From the NCBI GenBank assembly GCA_032718865.1, contig JALUTQ010000004.1, forward strand, positions 992,001 to 1,056,000: a stretch of 64,000 nucleotides of DNA, written 5' to 3'. The stretch is from Tilletia caries (Eukaryota; Basidiomycota; Exobasidiomycetes; Tilletiales; Tilletiaceae). Positions 33,723-44,773 of this stretch are shown here, piece after piece; within the stretch, counting starts at the first letter, position 1, and each line of letters starts with the position of its first letter. Position numbers and translations under genes: made by a program. The notes under the pieces were generated by a model. It saw nothing but the letters and a program-made list of their open reading frames with translations, searched no databases and was not told where the DNA came from.

Positions 33723-35438
33723 CGCCGCCTGGACAACTTCGTTCCTGTCCCGCCCTTCGTTGTCTCACGGACGCACGAGTCACGGTCGAGTATCGGCGGT
33801 ATGGACGTGGACTGTGTATGTGACCATAAGTCTGACCACTATGGTCGGTCTTGGTCGAGCGAGCAGGCAGTCATCTAGTCATCGGTCATCTTGCTGTCTC
33901 ACAGTATTACATAGACGAGGGCAAGATACTGATACACAAATGACGATAATTGCTCTGCGAATGATCGCTGCGATGAAGAATTTCAGATTTCAGATTCATA
34001 GCGCTCGAAAAGTCCAAGCTCGAGGGCACTGGGCAGCCCGCAGCCGTACATACATACGGGACGCAGGTTGTGTGTGAGTTTGCGATCTCCTCGCCTCCCC
34101 ACGCCGGACCCGTGCCTGTGCCAGATATTTATTTGCCTTTCAGCTTTGCAGTAAGGAAAGGCCGGATGCGAAGGACGCTGCGGGGCGTGCCAGCAACGCC
34201 TTTATGTCTATCGTCTTTAGCAGCAGTTGACCTCTTGTTATTTGTGTACCCAGCTGCATACGGAACTTTGTGTTAAGAGCGCCGGCGATAGCCAACAACG
34301 ACTGACGGGCAATCCAGGTTCCACAGCTCGCGACCTCGTCGCCTTTCTCAGTGTATATATATGTGCAACACATAGCAATGAGCATAGGGCGGAGTCTGGA
34401 TATGATCGGCCCGTGCACATCACCTTCAACGCCCTCATCCTTTGTTTACGGGATATGTAACATGTTGACAGAAACAACACGGTGAGAGAACCAAACATTT
34501 CGGTCAGAATCCAGCCTCGAGAGTATGGAGATGTCCAGACTTTTGACCGCCGGGAATAGGGTGCCGGCTTCTGAACGTGAGATCGTTGAGTGGGAAGCGC
34601 CTCAAGCATCAACCTTTGACCGCCTGACTACTGTCGACTGATGATAAGGCAAGGGTGAACAATTACATTCAATAGACGGCAGCGAAGGCTTTCTAAGGCC
34701 GCACTGCGCAGGGGACAGCCCCGTCGATCCTTTATAGTCCCAAGTCTGCGGCACGACATGTATGTGCATTGTTCGGGCGGCAGCTGCAGGAGGTATAGGG
34801 ACCCGCGGGTGTGAGAAGAAGAATAACAGGAAGCATTATATAAGGAAGCAAGGGTTGGAAGCTTCGAACCGGTGACGGGTGAAGCGGTGAAGCGTGAAGC
34901 TCTAATAAGTTTTCTCCAGCTCGACTTGCGCCCCATCTTTGTAGAAGCCCATCTGTGTAGAAGAAACGGCCAGTAACGGGAAGCAGCGACGCAGCAAGTT
35001 CCCTGCGGCGAGCTGGAAGACTGGACACCCAGGATTCAGGCTTCAGGAAGGAGGCAGTTCAGGTCTCAGGAGGTGGAGGAGGGTATGTATGGATACCGCT
35101 GGAATACCGTGTCGGGGTATAGCCGAAAAATGAGATGAAAAGTGAAAAATGAGAAGGTCTGAGCTTTCATAGCTAATGGATAATGTGAAAGTGCGCGGAT
35201 ATGGTGACTCCGGCGGGACGCCGGATTCTGCGGGGTGGGACGAACTGGATGGTTCCCACTTCCACTGTCCCCCAGCAGTACCCGATTCGAGTGCTGGACT
35301 TAAAACGCGTCGGCCAGCATTACAAAGTGAAGTGGGGCATTACAATGCAATACAAAACAGTCAAGTTAGCTTCTCAGTCGCGTCTGTCACGCTCTCCGCG
35401 TCCCACGACCACCGCGCAGGTCACGACGGGCAAGCAAA
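33723..35438. other. gene-poor stretch before the Crypton
   Basis: No supported gene. A TATATATAT motif occurs near 34350. Short GTGAAGC and TTCAGG repeats occur near 34880 and 35040. Confidence 0.35.
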
Positions 35439-38400
35439 ATGATCTCTTCCACGTTTTCTACGCCTTCTTCGCCGTCGTCTTCGCAGCATCCCGGTATGCG
35501 CGGAGAGCCTCCCTGGTCTGGTTCGGCTCCCATCGCGAATGCAGAAGCGCAGGAAGAAGCCATTGCGCTGCGAAAACGACTTTGTTCTCTCCATCTCGAT
35601 CAAACCAAAAGCGACTATGACAGCTACCTCAAAGAGTACGAAGAGTACTGCCAGGAACGAGAGCCTCCGGTGGTCCCTTACCCGATCACGGCGGCCAAAG
35701 CTTCGCTTTTCATTGACTTCGAAATGTCGCGGGAGCATGTGAGTCGCTCTTGTCTCTTCCTGCCATCCGCTTTTCCTGGCCATCCACATTCCATGATACA
35801 CCCCAATCCCCAATCCACTTCCAGTTCCCATGGTCTCGAGTCTCCATCATCATCCTGCCCCCTGCCGGCCTCGGCGAGCTGTGGATCATCGTCGCTCCAT
35901 TCCCAAGAGTGACCATGCAGCCAGCAGTTAGTCTGCAGTATGCCAGCTCAATCATTCCTGCTTCGATGGTTCCCCTTCTCTGGTTCTTTTGCGTTGAGAT
36001 GGCTGATGTTTGTTGTGTTGGCAATATATTGTTGTGCGCTGAAGACTGACAGTGCACCTTCCTTCTTGCGTCTCCTCCCCGGGCTATAGTACGCGAGTGG
36101 ACCAAGATCGGCCGATGGCAAGAAGCGCACGATTGCCGGAACGCAGTTGGGTCATTCTGCGATCAAGCAGCGGATCAATGCTCTGGAGTGGTTCCGCAAA
36201 GCCAATGAGGATGATTGGCGCGACCACGAGGACTATCAGGCAACGCGGGTAAAGCTGAGAGACCACGCTACGATCAGTCAGCAGGAGGGAACTTCTCGGA
36301 GGGACAAGCGTAACAGGGCGAGCTCTGGGCAAGAGCAGAAAGCTATGGGTTCTTCCTCAGGTATGCACATTCCCTTTCCCACAAGCTCATTCTCTCAACA
36401 AGACCCGCATGATGCTCTCAGAAGCGGGCCAACATCTGACAGCGTCTACACATGGATTTTCTTTCTCTGATGGTCCGCCACTTTGCAGCTACCTTGAAGA
36501 AAGAAGAGCTCGTCAAGATGAGCATATGGGCGCTGAAGATGGGGAGGACGCCAGCGAAGATTGGAACCTTGATCAGGGACAGAGCTATGCTGCTCGCATC
36601 TGTCGCGAGTGCCTTTCGAGGAGACTCATTGCGTCAATTGGAGTGGTCGGATTTGTTCTTGCACAACGCTACGGTCCCTGGTCGTGGTGAGGACGACACT
36701 GTCAAGGTGCGTGCACAATGTACATGGCTCCTCGATTGTACGCTGCATGCTGATTGCTGGTGCACGTTCTGGATCTGGACATCTGGGTACTTGTAGATGC
36801 AGACAACGGAACGCAGCTTTACTGACACCACCATATGTCCATTCTTTTCTCATTGAACCAAACTTCCAGCTGCTCGCGTTTCGTGCAGACAACAGCAAAA
36901 CGAACCAAAACGGTCGCTTGGACGAGTTTGCCGTCGCTCGGCACAGCGACCCTCTCCGTTGCGCTGTCGCCGCCATCGCCATGCAGGCGCTATGGTCCAT
37001 GCAGCTTGGGAACGTTTCCCGACCATCATTCGAGCCCAACTTCAAGAGCAATAAGCACGGCAAGTACGGTCACAAAGAGTGGTGGGAATGGGTGATCTTT
37101 CGTGGCCGGCACTCAGCTCCGATACAAGAGATGGTATACAAAAGTGAGTTGTCTCTGGTGCTCTTCCCCTTCCCCCTTCCCCCTTCCCCCTTCCCCTGTC
37201 CTGCCCTCTGGTCTGGCCCACGTCTATGGTCTGCGGAGTTGCAATGCGTTGCCAAGCTTTCCTCTCCTCCATGAGTACGGCGCGCAGCGAGCGAGGTGGA
37301 GATGGGTTCTACCATCAGTGCGGGCAGTGCGCCAATGCGGCGCTCGGCTCGGCGATGTGGAGCGGCGCGGTGGAGGAGAAGTGGAGAGATGGAGATTGGA
37401 GTTGCGGTCAGAGCTATGCGCATGGCGAACAACGCTAGCTGGGATGCATTTGAGCCTTGCATTGTGTATTTGGGTCGATACTGATGTTGAAATTGTAATT
37501 TGTACCTATTCCATCTCCCACTAGCACACGACAGCGCAGTCAACAAGATGTTCAAAGCCAACGACGTCTCAGTGGGAAAGACAACACACGCTGGACGAGC
37601 TGCAAGCGCCATGACTGCACGAGAGAATGGTGCAAGCGTAGCTGGAGCAAAGGCGTTAGGGGGCTGGTCGGACGGTGGTGCTTTCCGCTCTTGCTACGAT
37701 CGTTCTTTCCCTCTCGACGCCATTTGGGCGGTTGCCGGCTTCAACGGTCAAGACTTGGATTCTTACCACGTCCCACGATCTCATACCAGTGAGTCTGCTG
37801 TCTGTCACATTCGAAGCCTTCTCTACGTCCTCTCTTCCGCTACTCTGTCCCTGTATTGGTCAGCGACCAATAGGGCCAGCGGCCACGATGCGGGCAACGC
37901 CCAAGATCACCAACGGTAGATCAGTGAAGGTGCAAAATGCAAGAAGAAGAATGAATGGCCAGAGAACTAGGTACAAGTGAGGAGCGAGGAAAAGTATGTG
38001 ACTGAGAGAGGAGCGTGGGAAATGTGGAGGTGAAGTGTGGAGGAAGTGTGAGAAGAAAGGAAAGTGAGAGAATAAAGGGAGATTAGATAAGATAATAATA
38101 CCACGTGGACCTCGTCCAGCACATCCCCACCGACAAAAGGAACGACTGTCCCGAGTCGTAGTTGTGCAAGGAACTGTAAAGGGTGTGAGCCAGGAGAGGT
38201 AGCGGTGAGGGAGCGCAGGGGCACAAGGAAGGGGCGGGGTGCAAGCAATGTGAGCGTGGTGTGAGGTGTCAGATTGTAGATGGCAGAGGGGCAATTAATG
38301 ATTGTGGAATGCAGGCCTGACAGTGACCTATACCCTATGGGCGAAGGTCGGCGGGGAACGCTGCAAGGCGAGCGCAAGCACGGGAAAAGTGACCAAGAAG

Positions 38401-41400
38401 CGGAGGACGTGTGTGCGACGGCGTGTGTGCGACGGCGGTAGTGGACACTGAGTACCGAAGTCGATACCGAGGCGGCATCGGTTGGTGCCCTGTAGACGTG
38501 CGAGCGAATCGGCATGATTGAACTCTGCAACAGAGACCGAGGTGATGCTGAAGTCAGCAGCAGCAGCTGTGATCCTGTTGTCGCCGCTGTATCGTTGAGC
38601 AGTGTTTGGCTGCGCATTTGCGGCTCTGCGCTACCGGTCCTACTCTACCACCGCCTCGTCTGCTGAGAGTCTGAACTGAGAGAGTCATCGTTCTCTGGCA
38701 TCATTGCTGTGACAACCAGACGCAATCGGCGTGTTCGCGGAAGATGCGCTCTTGACAGTTGACCCGTCGTACGAGGGGAGGGCGAAGAGAGGAGCGGTGC
38801 TGCTGCTTGTGATGCTTTTTGTAGTACCGAAGCTGATACCGAGGTCGCCTTGGGGCCCGACGCGTCGCGCAACGAGGTATGTACGCGTGTGGTTCAGACG
38901 AGGCTGCAAGAGTGGTGACGGTGAGCGCCTCGACGCGCCGAGTTGAGATGCTGGCGACGTCCATCTTCACCGTACCCTGCGCGCGACTGCCGAACCGTCT
39001 CCGAACTCCATCTTTCCCGCCTCTTCAGCAGCGAGTACCGAGGTCAGTACCGAAGTTCTGTCGAGCTCGACGCGTTGCGCAAAAGAGGAATTCAAGGCTG
39101 TGTCGATGGCGTTTCTGGTTCATCACGCGCAGGAGGATCTGTAGAGAATGGCCGGAACGCGTCGGCTGCTGACGCCAGTCTTGACGGGAAAAAGCAGTAG
39201 GGTCGACGCTCTGCGTGCTGCGATCGGCGTTGGTCCCGCGCCGCCGTTGCTACCGAGAAGGATCCGCCGAGCGGACTGTGAACGGGCCGAGAGTCCGAGA
39301 CCCCGAACAGAGAGGAATTCCGATCGACGGAGCTGGTGCTCGCTGCGCGCGACTTCTCGGCCGGTCGATACCCGATGATGAGGGCGAGGATGGTCATCGG
39401 CTGTGCACTGGCGCCCTTGGGGTCGACGAACTGGACGATGGAGCGGTAGAAGAGGGTGGCAGTGATAGGTCCCCAGAAGGCACAGCGACGACGTACCAGG
39501 GCGTCCGAGTGAACATCTCCAGGTACCACTGTCCGAACAGACGCGCGGGGTCCTTGAAATGGCGGGGCGAGTGTACCTGCGCGAGGTAGAAGTCCTTGCT
39601 GAAGGTGGCGAAGAGCATCTGCGGGATGGGCGGTTCAGACAGGTCGAGGAGGCGAAGATGGACCAGGAGTCGATGCGCGCGCAGCGGAGGGATTTCTCAA
39701 CCTCTACGCTCACGCCGGCTTGAATGTATGCGACGCGTGAAGAAGTCGGGTCTGAGGAAGAACACCAGAAGGCGAATGGCGGATGTCTCTGATGCTGGTG
39801 GTAAGAGGAGTGTTTGACGTCTTCGCCGAGAAGAAGGGTGAAGTTGACGAACGCGGAAAGCTGCATCGCGGCGGAAGGCCTCGAACCGGCTGGGTCCCTC
39901 AACAGGTGGCGTACCTGAAGAGAAGGAAGCCAGTTGCAGATGTACGGTGGTCCCTGCTAGGTCTTGAGAGCGCGGCGATGCGCCTCGATCCTGGCGTCCG
40001 CATGTGAAGCCTGATCCCACCCGAGTCCGGAGTCCTGACGCAGAAGAAGTTCCACGTTCCACCAGCTGGAGGGATTGCTCAACCTCAACTCCCGCGCTGT
40101 CGACCTTCATGAATTGATCGCCGACGTGACATTTTGACGTGTGTCGTGTGAGAGATCGAGAGGGGGTGCTGCCGAGGAAGAACATGGAAATGCCGGAAAG
40201 AGAGGCTTCGGTCGCCGGAATCGCCGTCGAGCTGCTGTTCTGCGCTTCGCTGGTGAGGAGGGTGAAGAAATGGGCGGAGGATGAAAGTCGGCTCCGATCT
40301 TGAAGTACTGGCCTTGAGGCGGAAGCTGGTAAGGAGGGAGGAGTGGAAGGAAAAGAAGAAGAAAATAGGAGATGGACCAGTCTGGGGGCGGAGACCGGCG
40401 AGAAGAACGTCGAGCTGCTAAGCTGCATCGATGGCGTGTCGAGAGCGAAGAAGACGAGTCGAAATATGAGGAACCCACGTCGAGGGCGTGTCGAACGAGG
40501 AAGGATGAAGACCGATCCAAGCTGCGTACTGGATCAGCGAGGCGCGTCGTTGGCGTGTCGGACGCGAAGGGAAAAGGTTGCTGGCATCGATGGCGTATCG
40601 TGCGCAGCTGAGAGTAAGACGGCGTCCAGCAAGGAGTTCGTCGGCGAAGGGTCCCTAGCATCCGTCGGTCGGCGAGCTAGGAGAACCACTCTCATCACCA
40701 TGTATTGGTCAGCGACCAATAGGGCCAGCGGCCACGATGCGGGCAACGCCCAAGATCACCAGCGGTAGATCAGTGAAGGTGCAAAATGCAAGAAGAAGAA
40801 TGAATGGCCAGAGAACTAGGTACAAGTGAGGAGCGAGGAAAAGTATGTGACTGAGAGAGGAGTGTGGGAAATGTGGAGGTGAAGTGTGGAGGAAGTGTGA
40901 GAAGAAAGGAAAGTGAGAGAATAAAGGGAGATTAGATAAGATAATAATACCACGTGGACCTCGTCCAGCACAGTCCTCTTGCTTCATCTCTCACGAACTG
41001 ACCACACTCATGGTCCTTTCATTCTGTTGTGCGTCCCTAGAGCCCCCTCAGAGCCTGCTTCGCCAGCTCTTTCCTTGGGTAGAGGAAGAGCGAGAGAAGC
41101 TCAAGGAGCGGCAGGCGGCAAACCAACACGCGAGCGACTTCGCTCTATCTGCTTTCCTTTCGTGCCTCGAGTGGTTCCGCGAGGTCATCCTCCAAGATGC
41201 TGCTGTGCTCAGTCTGCGTGCAGACTGGTCCGAGTTCCAGTTCTTTCCGACATGCGCGACGTTTGCGAGCGCCGAGTTCCACCAGTTTGCCGCCGAGCTC
41301 GCGAAGAGCATGAAGACGGCCGATTCGGAGTCGGAGCGGCAGCTTGCCCAGCTGCCCAAGCAGCTAGGAGCGGGCGTGAAGAATGCGCTTGTGGATTTCA

Positions 41401-42488
41401 AGTCCGATGCTGAGCGGCGCGACGAAGAAATGCACAAGAAGCTTGACCTCTGTATCGAGCTCATATTGCGTCAGGCAAACACCATACCGACACTCAACAC
41501 CTCTACCACTCCAGCCGCACACTTCATCGATACTCTTCCTTCTATTGCCTCCGCTTCTTCCTTCTCCATTACAGCCGATCCTCAAAACCCCACTCCCCTT
41601 CGAGCATCTGCTCTCGTAGGGACACCGGCGCTGCTTCCCCTCCAAATTCAAGCTGCCACACCATCATCCCCGTCCCTTTCTCTCCTCCCTCCACCCAACA
41701 GCACGTTCCTTCCCGCCAACACGCCTTCTCTCCTTTCTCTTCCCCTCGCTACCGTGCCATCGCCAAGGGCGCCCTCGGCCGCCCCACCATCCTTCGACAT
41801 CTCCGGCTCCTCCGATCGTGCCCTCGCCTACCTCAACAGGATCATGGCACCAGCATCACAACAGACCGCCCTTGCCCCTGCCTTCATCGCGCATCTCCCT
41901 GAAACCACAGCTTTGACTTCTGCTACTGCAGGAAGCGCCCAGACACAGCAGCAGATTTCGGAGCTGATGGTGAAGGAAGAAGCCCGATGGGGAAAGGAGA
42001 AGGTAGCCGCCAACGAGCCCTGGGCATATGTCGCAGAGAAGAACATCATTTTGCCAAGATACCAGTTCCGGCCAGGCCCGTCTGTACGGGACACGTGGGC
42101 GGAATACAGTGTGGGGGCAAATGGGCGATTCGGAACCAGGATGATGGAAGAGACGTGGGGAACGGGTTGGCGGTCCGGACCGGGAATGAAGCAGGAGTGG
42201 AGTCGACGAAAGAAGGTGATCGATCTCCTGGAGGACATCACCCGATCACGACCGAGCTGGACGCAAGAGCACGCGATAAGATTCATGGAGGCCTGCTTTG
42301 GGGGCTATACGGCACGGGGACTCTCTGACTGGTTGGCCAAAACGGCTGGCTCTAAGGGTAGAGCCAACGCTGCGACTCCATCATCTACATTCTCAGCCAT
42401 CACTCCTTCTCCCTCGTCCAGCACGGTCCCTGCCTTTGTTTCTGCCCGAGAAGTTATCTTCAAGCGCCTCTCGACATGGTCGCCTTGA
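35439..42488 (+). CDS. CryptonF tyrosine recombinase with GCR1_C domain, six exons
   Basis: DNA transposase of Crypton elements, which excise and insert as circles using a tyrosine recombinase. Exons 35439-35738, 36090-36360, 36489-36706, 36870-37143, 37525-37788 and 41041-42488 join in phase to a protein of about 924 residues. Recombinase residues are seen as SAFRGDSLRQLEWSDLF (Arg), KTTHAGRAASA (His-x-x-Arg), GGWSDGGAF (Trp) and RSCYDRSF (Tyr). The last exon has a coiled coil, a Ser/Pro-rich linker and a GCR1_C DNA-binding domain (PGPSVRDTWAEYSVGANGRF, GTGWR, WSRRKKVIDLLED), an arrangement known from fungal CryptonF. The last intron, 37789-41040, contains a complete LTR element. Its phase is unaffected, so the gene may still be expressible if 3.2 kb can be spliced. 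Element ends are not defined. Confidence 0.85.
37852..38123 (-). repeat. LTR (3' LTR in element orientation)
   Basis: A 272-bp terminal repeat of the nested element. It starts TGTATTGG and ends CAGCACA on the plus strand. It differs from its partner at AACGG/AGCGG and GAGCG/GAGTG, implying a recent insertion. Confidence 0.9.
38440..39060. repeat. AGTACCGA..GATACCGAGG repeats inside the LTR element
   Basis: Three copies of a GTACCGAAG-GATACCGAGG-like pair at about 38453, 38823 and 39033, the last two each followed by a GACGCGT(C/T)GCGCAA word. These are non-coding internal repeats. A related pair occurs at about 20450. Confidence 0.55.
39350..39657 (-). pseudogene. fatty-acid 2-hydroxylase (Scs7/FA2H-like) fragment, frameshifted
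   Basis: The minus strand reads LLDLSEPPIPQMLFATFSKD, FYLAQVHSPRHFKDPARLFG, then QWYLEMFTRTPWYVV. This is the conserved region between the cytochrome b5 and desaturase domains of sphingolipid alpha-hydroxylases (the family has FSKEFYLEQVH-PRH..TRTPWYVVP). A one-base shift near 39485 moves the continuation (FWGPITATLFYRSIVQF.. QPMTILALIIGY) to another frame. The histidine boxes and the cytochrome b5 domain are not found. It is therefore a captured gene fragment inside the LTR element, not an enzyme. Confidence 0.65.
40701..40972 (-). repeat. LTR (5' LTR in element orientation)
   Basis: Second 272-bp copy. The primer-binding-site-like TGG abuts its interior side at 40700 on the minus strand. 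Confidence 0.9.
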
Positions 42489-42593
42489 GGCCAATTGGCG
42501 ACATCCCGACTCCTCCTACCTCTAGTTCTCTACAGCGACACGCCCTTTCTCAACCTGCACCGCAACCACCGCTCTCATCCGCTCTCCCCGCAC

Positions 42594-43290
42594 TAAGGAT
42601 CTTCCCGGAGTAGATCCCCGGAGCCCGGACTCCGGGGCGACGCTCCGCTCAGCTCCGTCTGAGATCTGGCCAGCTCCGCGCTCCGCGAAATTTCTGGTGA
42701 CCCGCTGGCGAGCACTCCGTGCTCCGTCGAAGTTGCGGTTGCGCGCAAGTATCTACTCCGTGCTCCGTATATTTTTCACAGGCGGACTCCGTGCTCCGCA
42801 AAATAGCTCCGCGGACTCCGGGGTACTCCGGGGTGTCATGAAATGAGTCCAACATGGGCTCAGGAGAAGGTCAAATCTCATCGAAGCTGTTCAATCGCAG
42901 CTTTAGAAGTCTCTATCATTTCTTTCCGAGGGTTTACTGCCCCAAAAAAGTTGAATAACACAGCATTTCGACCTAATTCGGGCGAAAAATCCCTCAAAAA
43001 TCGGTCACGTGACTCAGTTTTGGCCATCACGTGACCCACTTTGCCATCCCCGGAGCTCCGTCGGAGTTCCGGGTCTGCTCCGTACTCCGGGGCTTTTTTG
43101 ACAATGCAAGCAAACTCACTCCGTGCTCCGGGGCGTGGCAGCCATATCTTCGCGGAGTAGCTCCGCAAATCTAAAGCTAGTAAAAAACGCTCAAATATCG
43201 CTCCGTGCTCCGTACCCGTGCAGAGCGTCCCCCGGAGTCCGCGGAGCTCCGGGGAATGCTACTCCGGGGCCTACTCCGGGAAGATCCTTA
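42594..43290. mobile_element. hAT-like MITE with CTCCG repeats
   Basis: A 697-bp element with perfect 20-bp inverted ends, TAAGGATCTTCCCGGAGTAG at the left and its complement at the right. It is flanked by a perfect 8-bp target duplication CCCCGCAC (42586-42593 and 43291-43298). An 8-bp duplication fits hAT. The interior is filled with CTCCG/CGGAG words (CTCCGTGCTCCG repeated), which could be transposase-binding arrays or drive a folded structure. No coding sequence. It sits 0.1 kb after the Crypton stop. Confidence 0.9.
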
Positions 43291-43298
43291 CCCCGCAC

Positions 43299-44301
43299 CG
43301 CTATCACCTCAGCAGCAGCATCGTCTCGTAGTGTACCAGGTCCAGTGTCCCGCATTGCAGCATCATCAGAATCGTGACGTGATGTGTCCCTCCCTCGTTC
43401 TTGCAATGTAATGTAAAATCAGCCCTTTCTGACCTCTCTTTTGAGCAATCGTCGCGTCGGTCGGAACCTGCAGAGAGTAAAGACTAGAGATTGTGCGAGG
43501 CTCCACAGACTTCATTAATGCTGGAAGAAAAAGGATTAAGGAAAGGGGGATGTGGAATGGCGGCAGGCGGAGGATGGGCAGCTAGTGACTGTGGACGAAA
43601 TAAAAGAACAGATCAAACCTCAGATCAAACCTTCACATCTCGACGATGGATCATGGATGCCGATCGGCTGCCTCCCATGTTTACGTAGAGACACGCGCGC
43701 CGTAGGCTATTTACGTCGTAAGCGTCCTGGTTGAGTTCGGCAGCGCCTGAGGGATAAGAGGTCAACAGTGGAATTCAGAGACATCAGACATCCATCAGCT
43801 CAGAAAGAAAGTCAGTCAAAGCCAGCACAACAGATGCCGATGGGACGCAGAAGAATCATGTACTTGACAGTACTTTGATGCTGTGATTTGGAGGAAAGAT
43901 GAACTGTCATTAGTGCCATGCGTGATGCGTCCCTATCGCCTACGACGTATGGTTTGAGATCTGCTCGATGGCCTCAAGAAAGTAAGACACATCAGTCAGT
44001 CATGACCCATGGCATCCATAGTTTTCCTCAACGTTAAAGCTTTGGTATTGTTCTGTGTGTACTGTGTAGGCGGGAGAAAGCGGTGTGGATAGTGGAATTG
44101 ATCAGCGCCAACATACAAACTACATGCTGCAAAATGCCACAACATCTGCTCACGTATAGACGAGAACGACTCCGAGGGCATTGAACGCCTGAGAACCGAC
44201 TACCGAGCATGCAGATTGCAGGCCTGTTTGACGCGAAGAAATAGGGAAAGCAGACTCAGTGACATTGAAGGATTGCCGAGCCATGGTAAAAATGCTTACT
44301 C
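43299..44301. other. intergenic, nothing recognised
   Basis: Lies between the MITE and the hAT element; the first part is probably Crypton 3' sequence interrupted by the MITE. No gene is seen. Confidence 0.35.
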
Positions 44302-44320
44302 ACCATGCACAGTGCTCACC

Positions 44321-44545
44321 ATGACTCATATATGATCATAAATGGACCCAAACTCATATATGATTTATCACATGAGTGCCTGCCCAAATCGAAAACTCAT
44401 ATATGAATAACATGAGATGATCATATATGATCATTTAGTCTCATATATGACCTAAATTTTTCAAAAAAATTCCAACCACGTTTTTGACGAATCATATAAG
44501 ATCATTTCAGATCATAAATGATCATATCACCCATTTATTTATGAC
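44321..44545. repeat. left subterminal repeats of the hAT element
   Basis: AT-rich array of ACTCATATATGATCAT, CTCATATATGA, GATCATAAATGATCAT and similar words on both strands, probably transposase-binding sites. It lies directly before the transposase gene and so overlaps its promoter. Confidence 0.7.
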
Positions 44546-44773
44546 CCCTGCCACGTGGAAATAAAGTTTTTCCGCGTTGCGCGACGCGCTTGTGCACGGG
44601 CGCGCTTCGCGGCAGTCTGTGTTTACTGTTTTCACCTCATCTCGAGTCTTCGACGGACAGCAGCGCGGACCCCCTTTCAGCAACACGTCTTCTCAGCCCT
44701 TGGTCCTCGTGAATCCTCCTTTCATCAAGCATCAACCATCGCTACCGGCTACCTACATCGAGCATCAGCCGTC

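Larger units (their letters stand above)
37852..40972 (-). mobile_element. LTR retroelement (non-autonomous) inside the Crypton intron
   Basis: Two 272-bp direct repeats, 37852-38123 and 40701-40972, differ at only two sites that I can see. Each runs TG..CA. Flanking bases are GTCCC on the left and GTCCT on the right, a 5-bp target duplication with one change. Orientation is minus. Next to the right LTR the minus strand reads TGGTGATGAGAGTGG, a primer-binding-site-like sequence starting TGG. Next to the left LTR it reads GGTGGGGA, a short polypurine tract. The 2.58-kb interior shows no gag, protease, reverse transcriptase or integrase motif. It carries a fatty-acid hydroxylase fragment and internal short repeats. 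Confidence 0.85.

Noticed and set aside
34840..34880. B-box-like GGTTCGAAGC on the minus strand
   Set aside because: No matching A box or acceptor stem at tRNA spacing.
38124..40700. Search for gag/pol genes in the LTR element
   Set aside because: No CCHC knuckle, protease, YxDD reverse-transcriptase or integrase motif found in any frame, so I call it non-autonomous.
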